From assembly GCF_048128805.1 (NCBI RefSeq), contig NC_135998.1:10836656-10900655 (forward strand): a DNA stretch of 64,000 nt, read 5' to 3'. The DNA comes from Centroberyx gerrardi (lineage: Eukaryota > Chordata > Actinopteri > Beryciformes > Berycidae). The translations under genes and the position numbers were made by a program. Under the pieces are notes generated by a model. The model saw only the letters and a list, made by a program, of their open reading frames with translations, did no database searches and was not told the DNA's origin. Shown one piece after another: positions 11,801 through 26,525 of the stretch (positions within the stretch are counted from its first letter, which is position 1; the number at the start of each line of letters is the position of its first letter).

Positions 11801-12190
11801 CATAATTCCATTTGTGTTATTTCATAGTTTTAATGTCTTTACTATTATTCTAAAATGTGGAAAATAGTAAAAATAAAGAAAAATGTGGTGTGCCCAAACT
11901 TTTGACTGGTGTTTTGCTTTCTGTGAGTGAACAGTATGTCCAGTAGTCCCACGAGCCACCAGGATATCTCTTTAAAATACTTTTCATTGACTGTTAAACC
12001 TGCTGTGCTGTATTGTGATTTGCTGTTAGACCGTGCCATACCTGTGTCTGTGCTGTGTGCCATAATTGCAGGTTCTGGAGCAGGCGGACCATGAGCCCCA
12101 GGGGTAGCGGTCACAAAAACAACCCAGGCTAATTGTGGCCCAGCCCAGAACCTGCAGCAGCAGCAGGAGGCAACGGCTGGTGTGAGCCAT
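454..12190 (-). CDS. c6: Complement component C6, complete 17-coding-exon gene
   Basis: C6 is a secreted plasma protein that binds C5b and then recruits C7, C8 and C9 into the membrane attack complex. Coding exons in transcript order: 12190-12042, 11407-11251, 10872-10728, 10569-10428, 10032-9894, 9047-8853, 8576-8333, 7719-7597, 7271-7105, 6415-6190, 5023-4846, 4632-4521, 3542-3410, 3053-2859, 2275-2188, 1753-1509, 635-454. Phases join without a break to 2820 nt, or 939 residues plus stop; human C6 has 934. Domain order is signal peptide, TSP1, TSP1, LDLa (about 138-175), MACPF (about 180-515), EGF (about 520-555), TSP1, CCP, CCP and two FIMAC modules. Two N-terminal TSP1 repeats plus CCP and FIMAC modules identify C6 rather than C7, C8 or C9. 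The start is the ATG just before the Leu-rich signal peptide. Introns 2 and 6 have GC donors and intron 8 a weak GT donor. Family assignment is very secure; individual borders rest on splice logic. Confidence 0.95.
1509..1753 (-). CDS. c6: c6 coding exon 16: FIMAC 1 to FIMAC 2
   Basis: Encodes SYQEALCILNVD to CELDTCYEWETCSG, matching the human CSYDTCYDWEKCS-like region. Acceptor TAATTGCAG, donor CTG|GTGAGA. A (GT)n tract in transcript sense ends about 20 nt before the acceptor. Confidence 0.9.
1774..1818. repeat. (AC)n microsatellite in c6 intron 15
   Basis: About 22 AC units. On the c6 transcript strand it is (GT)n, ending about 20 nt before the exon 16 acceptor. Confidence 0.95.
2188..2275 (-). 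CDS. c6: c6 coding exon 15: start of factor I-like module 1
   Basis: Encodes ENPFVPESQCDPGQKLEGAE, then CVCIQRESC, the start of the first FIMAC module. Acceptor TTATCTAG, donor CCT|GTAAGT. Confidence 0.9.
2859..3053 (-). CDS. c6: c6 coding exon 14: CCP/sushi module 2
   Basis: Encodes CYPPEVPDGMTLYP and YSCSSSLTWEPPLPADLRC, the second sushi module. Acceptor CACCTTAG, donor ATG|GTACAG. Confidence 0.92.
3410..3542 (-). CDS. c6: c6 coding exon 13: CCP/sushi module 1
   Basis: Encodes KGKQYYAFGEDEEFQC, then INCLPDGTWTQPRGSC, with the Gly, Trp and Cys spacing of a sushi module. Acceptor CTACGGCAG, donor TCA|GTAAGT, a full consensus site. Confidence 0.92.
3664..3966. repeat. LINE 3'-end-like relic and (TG)n microsatellites
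   Basis: A CTAT tract and an ATTCA pentamer tract lead into TTTGCTTTACTGGCATGAAA, a 3' end common to many fish LINE copies (here minus-oriented). A long interrupted (TG)n runs about 3745-3842 and a short one lies near 3950-3966. LINE assignment is from memory. Confidence 0.6.
4060..4510. repeat. Degenerate CAAGT/GACTCGAGTCC-rich repeat
   Basis: Irregular repetition of CAAGT and AAGTC words with GACTCGAGTCC motifs, resembling a dispersed teleost repeat. It lies in c6 intron 12 and ends close to the exon 12 donor. Confidence 0.7.
4521..4632 (-). CDS. c6: c6 coding exon 12: linker into first CCP
   Basis: Reads QDTCDNDDDFTIGWRDELPP and ends inside the first CCP module. Of two possible acceptors only TCTAG|ACAAG keeps the frame; the AG five bases further in would create an early stop. 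Donor AGG|GTAAAG. Degenerate CAAGT-type repeats begin about 25 nt into the following intron. Confidence 0.88.
4846..5023 (-). CDS. c6: c6 coding exon 11: third TSP1 repeat
   Basis: Encodes YWSCWGPWSPAGGCG, RRCDNPAPLKGGQACEG and the end of the repeat, the C-terminal TSP1 of C6. Acceptor TTCTACAG, donor AAA|GTAGGA. Confidence 0.92.
5365..6130. repeat. CTCTA pentanucleotide satellite in c6 intron 10
   Basis: Mostly head-to-tail CTCTA units with variants (CTCTAC, CCTAT, CCTGACTCTGCT) that recur as a longer-order block. It spans about 0.7 kb between exons 10 and 11 and carries meaningless open frames. Confidence 0.95.
6190..6415 (-). CDS. c6: c6 coding exon 10: MACPF end and EGF-like module
   Basis: Starts LRLIINLVRGIPCAVTKRRH, the end of the MACPF domain, and continues into CKCAPCPNNARPVLSGTEC, an EGF-like module. 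Acceptor GTGTCTCCAG, donor CAG|GTACAC. The CTCTA satellite lies just 3' of it in transcript sense. Confidence 0.93.
7105..7271 (-). CDS. c6: c6 coding exon 9: MACPF
   Basis: Encodes AAEKSFSMVKGGRA and NPAVVDFE, both close to human C6. Acceptor TTGCCTCAG, donor GAG|GTTAGA. Confidence 0.92.
7597..7719 (-). CDS. c6: c6 coding exon 8: MACPF, weak donor
   Basis: Encodes ETVERTKGCLAR to NRMTEKYEG. The acceptor is CCCAACAG. Frame and homology place the donor at GAAG|GTTCCT, far from the GTRAGT consensus; the joined reading EKYEGSYVQAAEKS matches the human EKHEGSFIQGAEKS. Confidence 0.85.
7960..8180. repeat. Dispersed teleost SINE-tail-like copy
   Basis: Contains TTAGCAGACACTCTTATCCA followed by GAGCAATTCAC. 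Its reverse complement is the GGATAAGAGCGTCTGCTAAA-type tail of many fish tRNA-derived SINEs. Similar decayed pieces occur near 3605, 17300, 17810, 18910, 46250 and 47770. Confidence 0.55.
8333..8576 (-). CDS. c6: c6 coding exon 7: MACPF signature
   Basis: Encodes IFQRFGTHYYSSGTLGGHYD. The FGTHYY segment is the MACPF signature shared by C6, C7, C8, C9 and perforin, and helices of this fold insert into membranes in the attack complex. Acceptor CTACACAG, donor CAG|GTAGGA. Confidence 0.93.
8614..8652. repeat. (GAA)n microsatellite
   Basis: Trinucleotide tract in c6 intron 6, on the exon 7 side. Confidence 0.9.
8748..8836. repeat. (TG)n microsatellite beside the c6 GC donor
   Basis: Long TG tract at 8748-8807 and a second short one to 8836. 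The c6 transcript reads it as (CA)n, beginning about 20 nt after the GC donor of intron 6. Confidence 0.95.
8851..8852 (-). other. GC splice donor of c6 intron 6
   Basis: The intron begins AAG|GCAAGC after exon 6 and ends CTACACAG before exon 7. GC-AG introns are a known minor class using the U2 machinery. Reading phase and protein homology leave no in-frame GT alternative. Confidence 0.88.
8853..9047 (-). CDS. c6: c6 coding exon 6: MACPF, ends at a GC donor
   Basis: Encodes 65 codons ending KYAFEASKKK and begins after TTCTGCAG. The border is AAGAAG|GCAAGC, a GC donor matching the usual GC-AG consensus. The human protein reads QASHKKDSSF across the same junction, which fixes the border. A long CA repeat follows in the intron (in transcript sense). 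Confidence 0.92.
9640..9706. mobile_element. hAT-like terminal sequence in c6 intron 5
   Basis: Contains GACCCCCAGGTTGAGAACCA followed by CTG, the reverse of the CAGTGGTTCTCAACCTGGGG-type end seen in many non-autonomous hAT elements. The GACCCCGT/GACCCCT words repeat just upstream. The other end is not clearly placed. Confidence 0.45.
9894..10032 (-). CDS. c6: c6 coding exon 5: N-terminal part of MACPF
   Basis: Encodes FDAIAEEPRGAVLDNMFMGG, matching the human segment around AGEPRGEVLDNSFTGG. Acceptor GTGTGTAG, donor AAG|GTATTA, phase 0 at its 3' end. Confidence 0.92.
10428..10569 (-). CDS. c6: c6 coding exon 4: LDLa calcium-binding core
   Basis: Contains RCINSTLTCNRQDDCGDNSDE, the acidic calcium-binding end of an LDLa module, followed by the linker to the MACPF domain. 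Acceptor GCTGCAG, donor GG|GTAAGC. Confidence 0.92.
10728..10872 (-). CDS. c6: c6 coding exon 3: end of TSP1-2, start of LDLa
   Basis: Encodes RSVERPSQFGG, the conserved end of the second TSP1 repeat, then the first cysteines of the LDL-receptor class A module. Acceptor TTGTAG, donor ATG|GTATGC. It leaves one base of a Gly codon completed by the next exon. Confidence 0.92.
10903..10929. repeat. (GA)n microsatellite
   Basis: Short dinucleotide tract in c6 intron 2, close to exon 3. Confidence 0.9.
11249..11250 (-). other. GC splice donor of c6 intron 2
   Basis: CAG|GCAAGA after exon 2. Joining there to TTGTAG|TTACGAACACGG keeps phase 0 and the conserved KQ...RSVERPSQFGG junction. Confidence 0.85.
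11251..11407 (-). CDS. c6: c6 coding exon 2: end of TSP1-1, start of TSP1-2
   Basis: Begins after TTTTTGTCAG and encodes 52 codons containing CPINCLLTEFGPWSDCSPC, the start of the second TSP1 repeat. It ends AAACAG|GCAAGA, so the intron begins with GC. No GT nearby keeps both frame and homology. Confidence 0.9.
11546..11913. mobile_element. MITE-like element with terminal inverted repeats, copy 1
   Basis: Starts after a TA with CACTACCAGACAAAAGTTTG and ends with the inverse word AACTTTTGACTGGT. About 0.36 kb with no transposase. The interior matches the truncated copy at 25625-25937. TA flanks and ends suggest a Tc1/mariner-type origin, which is inference. Confidence 0.75.
12042..12190 (-). 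CDS. c6: c6 coding exon 1: signal peptide and start of first TSP1
   Basis: The ATG at 12190-12188 opens a signal peptide with a run of five leucines. The mature protein probably starts near CFCDRYPW, and WGSWSACSRTC is the tryptophan/cysteine core of the first thrombospondin type 1 repeat. The donor is CAG|GTATGG and the exon leaves two bases of an Arg codon. No splice acceptor is obvious close upstream, so transcription may start nearby. Confidence 0.92.
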
Positions 12191-13690
12191 GGACCGAGTT
12201 AGAAGTTAATTTGTTGATCAGGCCAGATTAGAAAGCACTCTTCGTTGGGTGTTTGCTACAGTGATTGGAGACAATAAACAGATGACAGACAGTGAGAAAA
12301 GGAGGAGCAGTAGAAGGTTTAATACAGTACTATATGTATCAATTAGATGTATATTATACTGTAGACCTTGTCCTTGCACACAACTTTGTAAATTTCCCAT
12401 ATGTGTCAATGTCATGAAGACAATTCCCTGTACCTTTATTGTACTCTGATTCCAATTCTGATCTTGTTTTTATCGGCTAAAACTAGATATCCTATATTAG
12501 GTAAAATATATTTTTCACGCACACTAAAATGGGTCATAATGTGCAAAGCATTTTTCATGTTAAGCTATTAGTTTGAGTTTCTACAACATTAATTTCTCAT
12601 TTTAAGCTATTTCTTTTCCAGATGGTGTCACTGCAATTAACAAAATTCAATCAAAGCATGCTTTCAAAAGATGCAAAATCTGACTCACCACAAATAACTG
12701 ATGTCCTCTTCAGCTAAGGCTTCAGCATATGGTTAGCTTGTGTGTCCGAGTGTGTATGTGGGCAGTTGAGAGGTCTTTGCAGTGAGTTAGCCCTGCATTG
12801 CAAGCAGAGACTAATAGGACTGCTTCTTCTATTTTGGAAGTGTGTGAGTTGACAGCAGGAAGATATAACCTCCTTAAGTGATTTCCCGGGGGAATAAAAT
12901 AGAAAAGTCCATTGGTTTTGGACTTACATTGCTCAACCCCTTTCCAATCACAGCTCAACATACAAAATATTATTTGATAATAGAAACACATATTAGCACA
13001 AAAACAGAACATCTTACATAACCCTCTTATCTCGTCTTTTTACGGGAAGCAAATACTTCTGGAGTTTCCCAGCCTCGGAGATGTTCACCAGATGTTTCGT
13101 TTCTAAGTCTTGACAGCTAGAAACACAGAGGGGGAGTGCGCTCATGTGAGACACATTTTTTTCCACACTATTTATTGTTACCCAAGCATTTGCACAATCT
13201 TGCACTACACACAATGTCAGCACACATTTTTTTTTTTGCACACGGTGCCAGTTTTCAGCCTCAGGTATTATGCCCATGTGCTAAAATTATTTAATGCATT
13301 TCACCTGCTCTCACTGGTCCAATGCACTGCTGGACATTATCCATGCCATTTGTACAACGGCAATTATGTAATATGTATATGCAATACTGGTTAAATGAAC
13401 ATAGTGACTGAATATAGAATATGTATGTAGAGAAATGTATAAACTGTTGTCTAATTGTATATCCTGCACTCTCCTTTTGCACTGAGGTCCTGCTTTCCTT
13501 TTAGTGTGTCAGTGTGTAATCTGCACCAATACCACAACAGTGTTCTGCACATGTATTATACTTGGTGAAAATGATTTAGTTTTTTTGTCCTTTACAGAGC
13601 CATTATTGCTAAATTAATCTTTATTTCTTCCCATGTATTTGAGGATCAGAACAAACAAAAGGATGGAGGGAGGTGGGGGGGCATTTAAGA
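12191..13690. other. Intergenic DNA upstream of c6
   Basis: AT-rich, with low-complexity TTTGCAC-type words typical of LINE 3' regions around 13190-13560. Contains one exon-like segment at 13018-13116 and a GTGAGT donor-like site on the minus strand at about 12682-12691. No complete gene is visible. Confidence 0.5.
13018..13116 (-). other. Orphan exon-like segment
   Basis: A 99-nt segment with a good acceptor (CCCCTCTGTGTTTCTAG) and donor (TAT|GTAAGAT), open in the frame reading CQDLETKHLVNISEAGKLQK and on to KRRDKRV. I do not recognise the peptide. It could be a 5' exon of c6, an exon of another transcript, or chance. No partner exon was found with certainty. Confidence 0.3.
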
Positions 13691-13699
13691 TCAGTGACA

Positions 13700-15281
13700 C
13701 ATATTTTATTTGGATATAAAACTTTATTCACATTATAAAATGTCCTATACATATGTTTAGCAGTAGAATCTCTACATTGCAAGATACACTACTACACATG
13801 GCCTACTTCAAGCAATATTCATGCCAGACAATACAAAATAATTCAATTAAGCAATTTAGACATCCACTCTAAAAGAAAACAAACAAAAAAAAAGGTTCAG
13901 AGTCCTACACAAATACAAGTCGACAAATGTTTATACATTGTACTTACATTCAATGGGAAAATGGCTTTAATAGAGTGCTCTAGAAGAACCATACAAGTCC
14001 ATTTAAATGTTTTCAAATCCCATCATCTAAAGGGAGTGCTGTTTAAATTCATGGTAGAAGATAGGAGAGATTGTGTACTTTTAGGTGATGAATAGCATTT
14101 ACAGTCTAAATAATGTAGAGCAACTACTCAAATGATGAGATAATCAAAACAGACTTGTATCACTCCTCTCCTGTATGCTTTAATATATGGAACATTTGCA
14201 AAGCCCTTGTGATGGAAAACTGAAGTTGCAAATATGTGCTTTTCCATGGAAGACTGCAAACGAAGCACTGCACAGTGGAAAAAATAGAATGGCATTCTGA
14301 GGACGATGTCTAAAAGGCAAAGTTTAGGCAAAGCCTTCAACTAACTTTAGCTCATCTGGCATAGGTTTTCACATGTGTTGTAAATTATATTGAAAATCCT
14401 GCTTTTCTACAGAAAGGGAAATGTATTCATTATAGGAGCAAAATATGCTTATGCATCATAACGCCATAGGTGGATTGCTTTGTCTACAAGGAATTATAAC
14501 ACACAAGGGACTGACCAGGCATTCTGACAAACCATGAAACTCTCCCAAATGGCAGTAATATGTTAAATATGTGAATGGAAAAGGTAAATGAAATATGTTA
14601 GGAGGTGGTTAGGGCTAAAACATATGAACTGGACAATGACACACTCAGACATGGGCGCATGACATGCACAGTGAGAAATCTAAAATCTAAAAATGCCTGT
14701 GCACAGCCATCATACCTAAAAATCTGAATATGTACTTTTTTACATTGTTTTTTATTATATAAAATAATAAAACACTTAAATACAAGGGGGTGGGGGGTGT
14801 GGGGGGGGGGGTGTGTGTGTGACAGATTGTGCATGTGAGATAAAAAGAAACAAGGGGCTTTCAGAAATGTCTCACTTTCGAGGAACCAGGGAACCAAATA
14901 TATTAATAAATACATAAAGAAAATAAATACATAAATAAATAAATACACAACCAAACAAACAGCCAAACAAACAATAAAAGTCAAGATGACAAAGAAAAAT
15001 ACAACTGAATAAGATAACAGAAACTCAACAAGGAGGAAAATAGTATAAGAAAAACAAAATACGTAAATGACTATGGAAATAAAATAAAATAAAATAAATA
15101 ACATTAACTAAAATAAAAAAATATATAAAATAAAATAAAACAAAATTTAAAAAAAAAGAAATTAAATTTAATTTAATTTAAATTGTCCAATCGTATTATT
15201 TGGTCCTAGGGTAGCCTAGGGTATAGTGTGTTGTTGGACTGTTGTGCTGCCCTGCCTGCTGCCTGAAGGACCCCCAGGCGC
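13700..15281 (-). other. Probable 3' UTR of rgs7bp
   Basis: Follows the rgs7bp stop in transcript sense. It holds an A-rich stretch on the plus strand (14890-15180), a G-run (14787-14820) and no coding signal. Two AATAAA signals on the minus strand, at 13728-13723 and 13710-13705, could end a UTR of about 1.5 kb. The extent is inferred. Confidence 0.45.
13705..13728 (-). terminator. Candidate rgs7bp polyadenylation signals
   Basis: Two AATAAA hexamers on the minus strand, 18 nt apart, about 1.55 kb downstream of the rgs7bp stop. Confidence 0.4.
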
Positions 15282-20412
<5,131 letters not shown>

Positions 20413-22039
20413 GCATACACACCCACTGCTGTAGCCCACCCAAAAGCAGAGAGACCCTCTTTTGTGAGAGTCGATGTGTCCTCTATTTAAAAAAAAAAAA
20501 AAGATCCACCCCGAGGAAGAAGCTGCAGGGTCGAGGAGCTGGTTACTGGTTAATGCCCCTGCAGGCTTATGCTCTGGCTGGTAGGAGAGCAGGACGGAGT
20601 ACCGGGCCGGGCGGACACCCGCAGCTCCCTCTGCATCTCCTCAGCAGCGAGGCGAGTCACCTTCACCCGTCCTGAAGGCCAAGCGAGGCTCCTCTCTCGG
20701 TCTTCCGTCGTGCGCTCACGTGTGAGGAGGATTCACAGGGAGCCAACAGCAAAACAATTCGTCACCCTCCGACAGTCCATTAACTGTTGAGGAGCATCAG
20801 TGGTCCAGAAAAAACAACACAGGCTACCTATCTTTAGCGCAGCCATCCCAAAATAGCCAGCGCTGGCACATGGTTCTTCTTTCTGTGCAACATAAGATTA
20901 TCAAATTAGGATGATGGGGCGCTTGTGCAATCTGCTTTCATAAACCTAATTGTTCAAAGGATGGAACTCGACGATAGGCAGTTTATTTGCATCCCATCGA
21001 AATTTCCTTGAACATTAAAATATAGGGTAAGGTAACGGCCGCCTCGTAATTCCATCATTGAATGTAAGGTATAGTTCTAATTTTCATTTAAAGGCATGAA
21101 AAGATGACAATCTACCACCTTTATAAATTTAATCTATCATATTCCTGCGGGAGTTACTCAGAAAAAACAGTTTTGAGGTAAATTGAGAGGACTAATAGCC
21201 CAATATATTTTTTTCTGCTATAGGAAACTAAGGATCTGTGTATTGTCACAATGTATACATGTAATTTTAGAAATGTAGAGGTCAGATAAGCTTAATCAAT
21301 TTGTTGGATGCATTTTCAGTTTAGATAGATCTTCAAAAATAAACGACACTGTAAAATCCTTTTTGTGACCAATTTTTTTTTATTACTTTCATAGTCATAA
21401 GACAAGGGTAAACAAAGGGACAAATTGTTTACACAATGACATTTTTCTGTTGAGGTACTCAGTTCATTTCCATCACAACTCAAAGACTATAGAAGAATAG
21501 GCTACATAGAAAATATGAACAAGAACATTTTTCCTAATTTAACAACAGTATAGGTTCTTTACTGATAATTTCACTGTCTTGTCTGAAAGACCAAAATGTA
21601 ATATCTGAACCCATAGTGTCCAATACAAAAACAAATTATATTGCATTAGTTTAAGGAGGCTTCATGCTCAAATGAAAACACCTTTTAACATGATTATCTG
21701 TCTGCCATAGAACTCATTATACACAATATACAAGAACATCAGCAAACCCTGTAGGCAAAACAAACTAAATGTAGGACTGGTAGTCATAGATGTAATTCAA
21801 TATCTGCAAATTTTGATATGATTGAATGTGGCTAAACAAAGAAAACAGCAGGTGAATTAGCATAAATCTTATAACAGTAGTTTAGTAGTACAAATTCTTT
21901 GTTTCAACAACTAAACTGGTCCTGGTCATTTAATTAGAGACAGGCTATTATTGGAGACAGGCTCTTATTACATCACAACAGATATGACAAAGCTGAAAAA
22001 TATAAGCAATTAATGCAAACTTATGGTCAGTAATCAAAA

Positions 22040-22803
22040 TCCTTGACTTTTTCCTCATTTTGCGGTGTTGCAGACTGATGACAAAATGGATCAAATTGGG
22101 ATTTTTGTGAACAAGCTACACAAAATACCCCATAATGGCGTGAAAATGTTTTTAGATATGTTTGCAAATTTGTTGAAAATAAAATACATGAATATATTTA
22201 AACCCGCAGTTAATACTTTGTAGAAGCACCTTTGGCAGCAATTACAGCTTCAAGTCTCCTACGTCTGATTTGAGGATTTTCCTCCCTGCAGATTTGCTAA
22301 AAGCTCAGTCAAGTTGTGTGGGAAAACCCACAGATTTTGAATGGGATTCAAGTCTGAGCTTTGGCTGGGCCACTTGAGGACTTTCACATTCTCGTGCTGA
22401 AGCCTTTCCAGTGTTGATGTGGCTGCATAGAGATCACGACTTTTTCACTACTTTTACAGTAGGGATGGTATTGGTGATGAGCTGTGCCCAGTTTCTGCCA
22501 GATACAGGGTTAGGGGCCACAGGTGGAAACCAAGTTATAGAGACATCTCAAGAACATTCAAAAGAATTTGGATGCACCTTAACTCAATTTAGAATGTCAC
22601 TGCAAAGGGATTGACTCAAACATTACATCTTTTCATTTTTAATTGATTTGTTTAATTGTATAAATTAAAAAATACACTTTGACTAGGTGTGTAGATCAGT
22701 GACAAAAAATCCATCCAAAGTTAATCAAAAATTGAACTGAGGCTTTAACACCACAAAATGTGAAACAGGTCAAGGGGATTGAATACTTTCTGAAGGCATT
22801 GTA
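22040..22803. mobile_element. Internally deleted Tc1-like DNA transposon
   Basis: Contains GTAGAAGCACCTTTGGCAGC, GGGTTCAAG-like and GGCTGGGCCACTTGAGGAC words and ends GGGATTGAATACTTTCTGAA then GGCATTGTA, all typical of fish Tc1-like elements. At about 0.76 kb it is roughly half full size. The transposase, coded on the minus strand in this orientation, is mostly lost. Confidence 0.7.
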
Positions 22804-22804
22804 T

Positions 22805-22995
22805 TTAAAGCCTTGGTAGGTAGTTTTAAGGAAAACAGACTGATGTACTGTCCCCTCCCTCCCCCACCGAGCCAGTAGCAATCAGAGAGCAAATATAATA
22901 TTGCCGAGATTCTGACATATGAGATTACTCATTTATGTTCACCCAGTATGGGGATTACTTTTGTTGAATTTAAACAAAATGTCAATTTACAAAAC
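22805..22995 (-). repeat. Dispersed repeat, inverted relative of 37168-37455
   Basis: Read on the minus strand it contains GTAGGTAGGTTTTGTAAATT, CAACAAAAGTAATCCCCA and ATATGTCAGAATCTCGGCAA, in the same order as the plus-strand copy at 37168-37455. Confidence 0.6.
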
Positions 22996-25252
22996 CTACC
23001 TACAACAGTTTTAAGTGAAACACATGTAATGCTTTTGCCTAAAGTAAAATAAAGTAAAATATCCTGGTCAGGCGTTTATTCGTGTCAAGTTTTTGTGAAA
23101 ACATCAAACTTTCCTACACTACTATAAGAGACAGGTTATTACTTGAGAACAAGTATTTATTGAAAGTTTTGCAGTATTTCTATCTTCATAGGGCCTCTCA
23201 TGATACGTTACAAACTTAAGTCTTGCTCAATTCCAGTTTCAAGTTACTTGGTGTAGATAGTAGGCACTAGTAAGCAAAGGCACTGAATTTAAATGGGCAT
23301 CTCACCCATTGTGCATCTGAACTCTTCTCTGCTCTTCCTGCTCCTCCTGTTATTGATCCCTCCAAATACATTTTTGCTATTGTTTTTAGTTTGTTAGATG
23401 TTTGGTTCTAAAGCTTTGTTTTGACTGGAATTCCTAAAAAACCTATGCCCTTTGTAAATATAGCAACTTGTAAGCATGGAAACAAAATTTTCCCAACAGT
23501 GCCTCTCGCTTAAACTTTGGACAATGCTATTCTTTAATCTGCATCATTTCATTGAGCTCCACTTAACAAAACAAAGATTTAGTGTCCTCCCATTACATAA
23601 CTGGAGTACAAATTCAAGCTGTTGATAACTCAAAAAACACATGCAATTGTGCAACATTGTTTAAAGTTTTGGATATGTCTGAGATGAGCTATACTATGAA
23701 TCTGCTTTGTTTTTCAGTTAAGTGTCATTTTAACTTAACTAAACCAACTTAACTAAAAAACAAGGCAACAGTAAACATGCCATCCCCCATGATTGACGCA
23801 GTCCCCTTTCAGCTAATCATTGTAATTTTGAAAATGTCAGAACTGAGCAATGACACCCGTCATTCCCTGAAGTTTTGTCAAAATCTTATCAGTGGCGTCT
23901 GAGATATGCATGACAGACGGACGGACGGACTGGGGCCGATCCATAGTCCCTCCCCTGATTTCATTGTGGGGGACAACTAACCTGTGCTACATTAATACTG
24001 AAAATGAGGGTGTCGAATAATATGGTACCCCGTGTCTGATAAACACTACCATATATGTGCAAAAGGGTGATACGACCTCACAGACTGTCAGAACATCACA
24101 TAATGTTATTTGTTCCCCTTTCCTCCTGTGTCCGTTTTGGCTTTTGAAGGACAGACTTTGTCAGTCTGTTGTGCACTAACAGGCATTGTGTAGATATTAC
24201 CATTTCCTATTTAAATATTACATTACATTTTCTGGTTTCACACTAATTTTCTTGTTCAAGTCTGTGAAAAATATGATTATTATGCTGTTTATTCCATTGT
24301 TTTTAGGGTGAGCTGAGCAATAAGATCGGATAATAAATTTTCTTTCTATGTAGATTTTTCTGTCAGTGGGTTTCCCACTGCGATGGGTCATAGCAGCTAA
24401 ATGAATGACATGTTCTTCAGCCCACGAAGCCTAGCCCCCTTTCTTTAGAATAAGGTTAAACATATGACCTTAGTAACAACCAATACTGTATGTATGTGAA
24501 TTTAAAGTTACTGAAACGGCTGTACTGCAATGCTAAAAAATCCTTAATTTCCTTTATGTTCTCTTCCCAGTTGCATTTCTACATGCCAGACTGTAATAAT
24601 GGACTCCTGACTTTAATAATGCAACTCCTGACTTTCATGTCCAGACCGACACCCTGCAGGAATAGCCAAGCTTCCTAAATCAGCAAGTCAGCTAACTCCA
24701 CTCACCTTTCATCAAAACAGGCTTGCTACATATTTTCCATTTCAAAACTCCAGATTTTTCCTAGACCTTAATTTCTTGACAGGATTTGAACATTCTGGTC
24801 TGTATCCAGTAACATATACTATGCCGATAGTGGAAAGGGAAATTGACCATCAACTAGGCCACATTACTTAAATTATTCACAATGACAAATATGTGAAATG
24901 ACAGTCTACAACTACATAAAATGTGTAGTCATGTGTATTATAAATTTTATTTTTTTTCTACACTTTTCCAGACTTTTGTGCAGTTTTCAAACTTTTCAAA
25001 ACCTTCAAATGATCAAATTAATTTCCCATACTTTTCCAGACTGTCCTGCTCCAGACCCCCATGTCTTGGCCGCCTCTACTCTGCTTCTTTACAATATTTT
25101 AACATCAACATCACAAGTTTGACTTCTATGTACTGTGTACTCTCTCAAAACTGATAAAAAAATCAGACATGGCAGTTTACCCACTCTCCTTAAGAAAAAA
25201 GCAGACCAATAAAGCAGCATTACAACTTCTTTAACTCTTGAACACACCTCTC

Positions 25253-25449
25253 TCAAGAGAAGAAGAAGTAGATGAGGAAACAGAGGAGTAGGAAAGCAAG
25301 GATCCAGTTGACAGAGTGGATGTAGATGATGACCAGGTCGATGTCAAAGAGCCAGCCGCGCATGTCAGCGAGGTCCAGAGCATCCAGGGTGAAGCCTGCG
25401 GGGGCGAAGTGCCAGCGTCTCCCGGCTGTTGCTGCCTGTCTCTGGTATC
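25253..25449 (-). CDS. rnf180: rnf180 coding exon 7: C-terminal membrane anchor
   Basis: Encodes [40 protein letters not shown] and the final hydrophobic helix before TGA at 25255-25253. Acceptor AACATCAG. Confidence 0.94.
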
Positions 25450-25975
25450 CTGATGTTAAACAGGAAGGCATGAGGTTAGGACGGGTACACACTGCAAGAG
25501 TTTTACAGTGATTAATCACAGTTTAGTCTCCCTGTTTTTTTTGTTTTTGTTTATAATAGATTTTTTCTTGTGTCAAAATTGCATAGTGTTCCAGGTGAAT
25601 TAAACAATACATCTTAAAAAAAAAACATTTTAGAATAATAGTAAAGACATCAAAACAATGAAATAACACAAAAGGAACCAAGTGACCAAAAAAAGTGTTA
25701 AACAAATCAAAATTATCTTATATTTTAGATTCTTTAAACTAGCCGCCCTTTGCCTTGATGGAAAGGCAAAGTCTTTGGAAAGAAATTCATACATAGGCAT
25801 CAGCTTAATTATTTATATTTGTCTAAGAAACAAATTTCAAGCATTTAAGCATAAGCCTTTAGATCAAAATGGCTTTAAGATAATGGAAAACATACTACAT
25901 TCAATCAGGTGTGTCCAAACTTTTGACTGGTAGTGTATATAAACATATACACACCCACCCACCCACCCACCCACA

Positions 25976-26034
<59 letters not shown>

Positions 26035-26452
26035 CACTATTATTAGCAGTAGGAGTAGTAGTAGTACTAGTAGTAGCAGTGATAGTACTAGTGTCAGTGT
26101 TAGTACGCAGCAAAGTTTCTGACTCTGACAAATTTTCAAAGTATTATTAAATTCTATTTGTTCTATTTTCCTTTTTTTATTTCCACGTAAACCTGCTTTT
26201 AATTAATGTCTGACATTTAATATTTATCTTTCTGGAGTTTAATTACTGCTGTTTCGTGTGCTATAAAGATAAAGTTTATTATTATAGTTAAATTGTGAAA
26301 AAAGCAATAAAATAATTTGCAATCAGTCAATGAGGTCGAGAAAGGACATGAGGTTAGACAGTGAAAATGAGGTCAGTCAGGGGACGAGGACAAGCAGTTA
26401 TTCAACTCTTGAACCCTACAGCAAGATAAGCTTTGAAAAAGAGAGAGGAGAT

Positions 26453-26525
<73 letters not shown>

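Larger units (their letters stand above)
20761..25252. other. Intergenic region rgs7bp-rnf180
   Basis: No gene is recognised. It holds a Tc1-like relic (22040-22803), a repeat (22805-22995) whose inverted relative lies at 37168, and unclassified AT-rich DNA. TTTATT at about 24943 could be an rnf180 polyadenylation signal on the minus strand. Confidence 0.5.

Noticed and set aside
14598-15104. 168-codon open frame on the minus strand
   Set aside because: It comes from an A-rich plus-strand stretch with AAAT repeats; the peptide is Phe/Leu/Val low complexity and lies in the probable rgs7bp 3' UTR.
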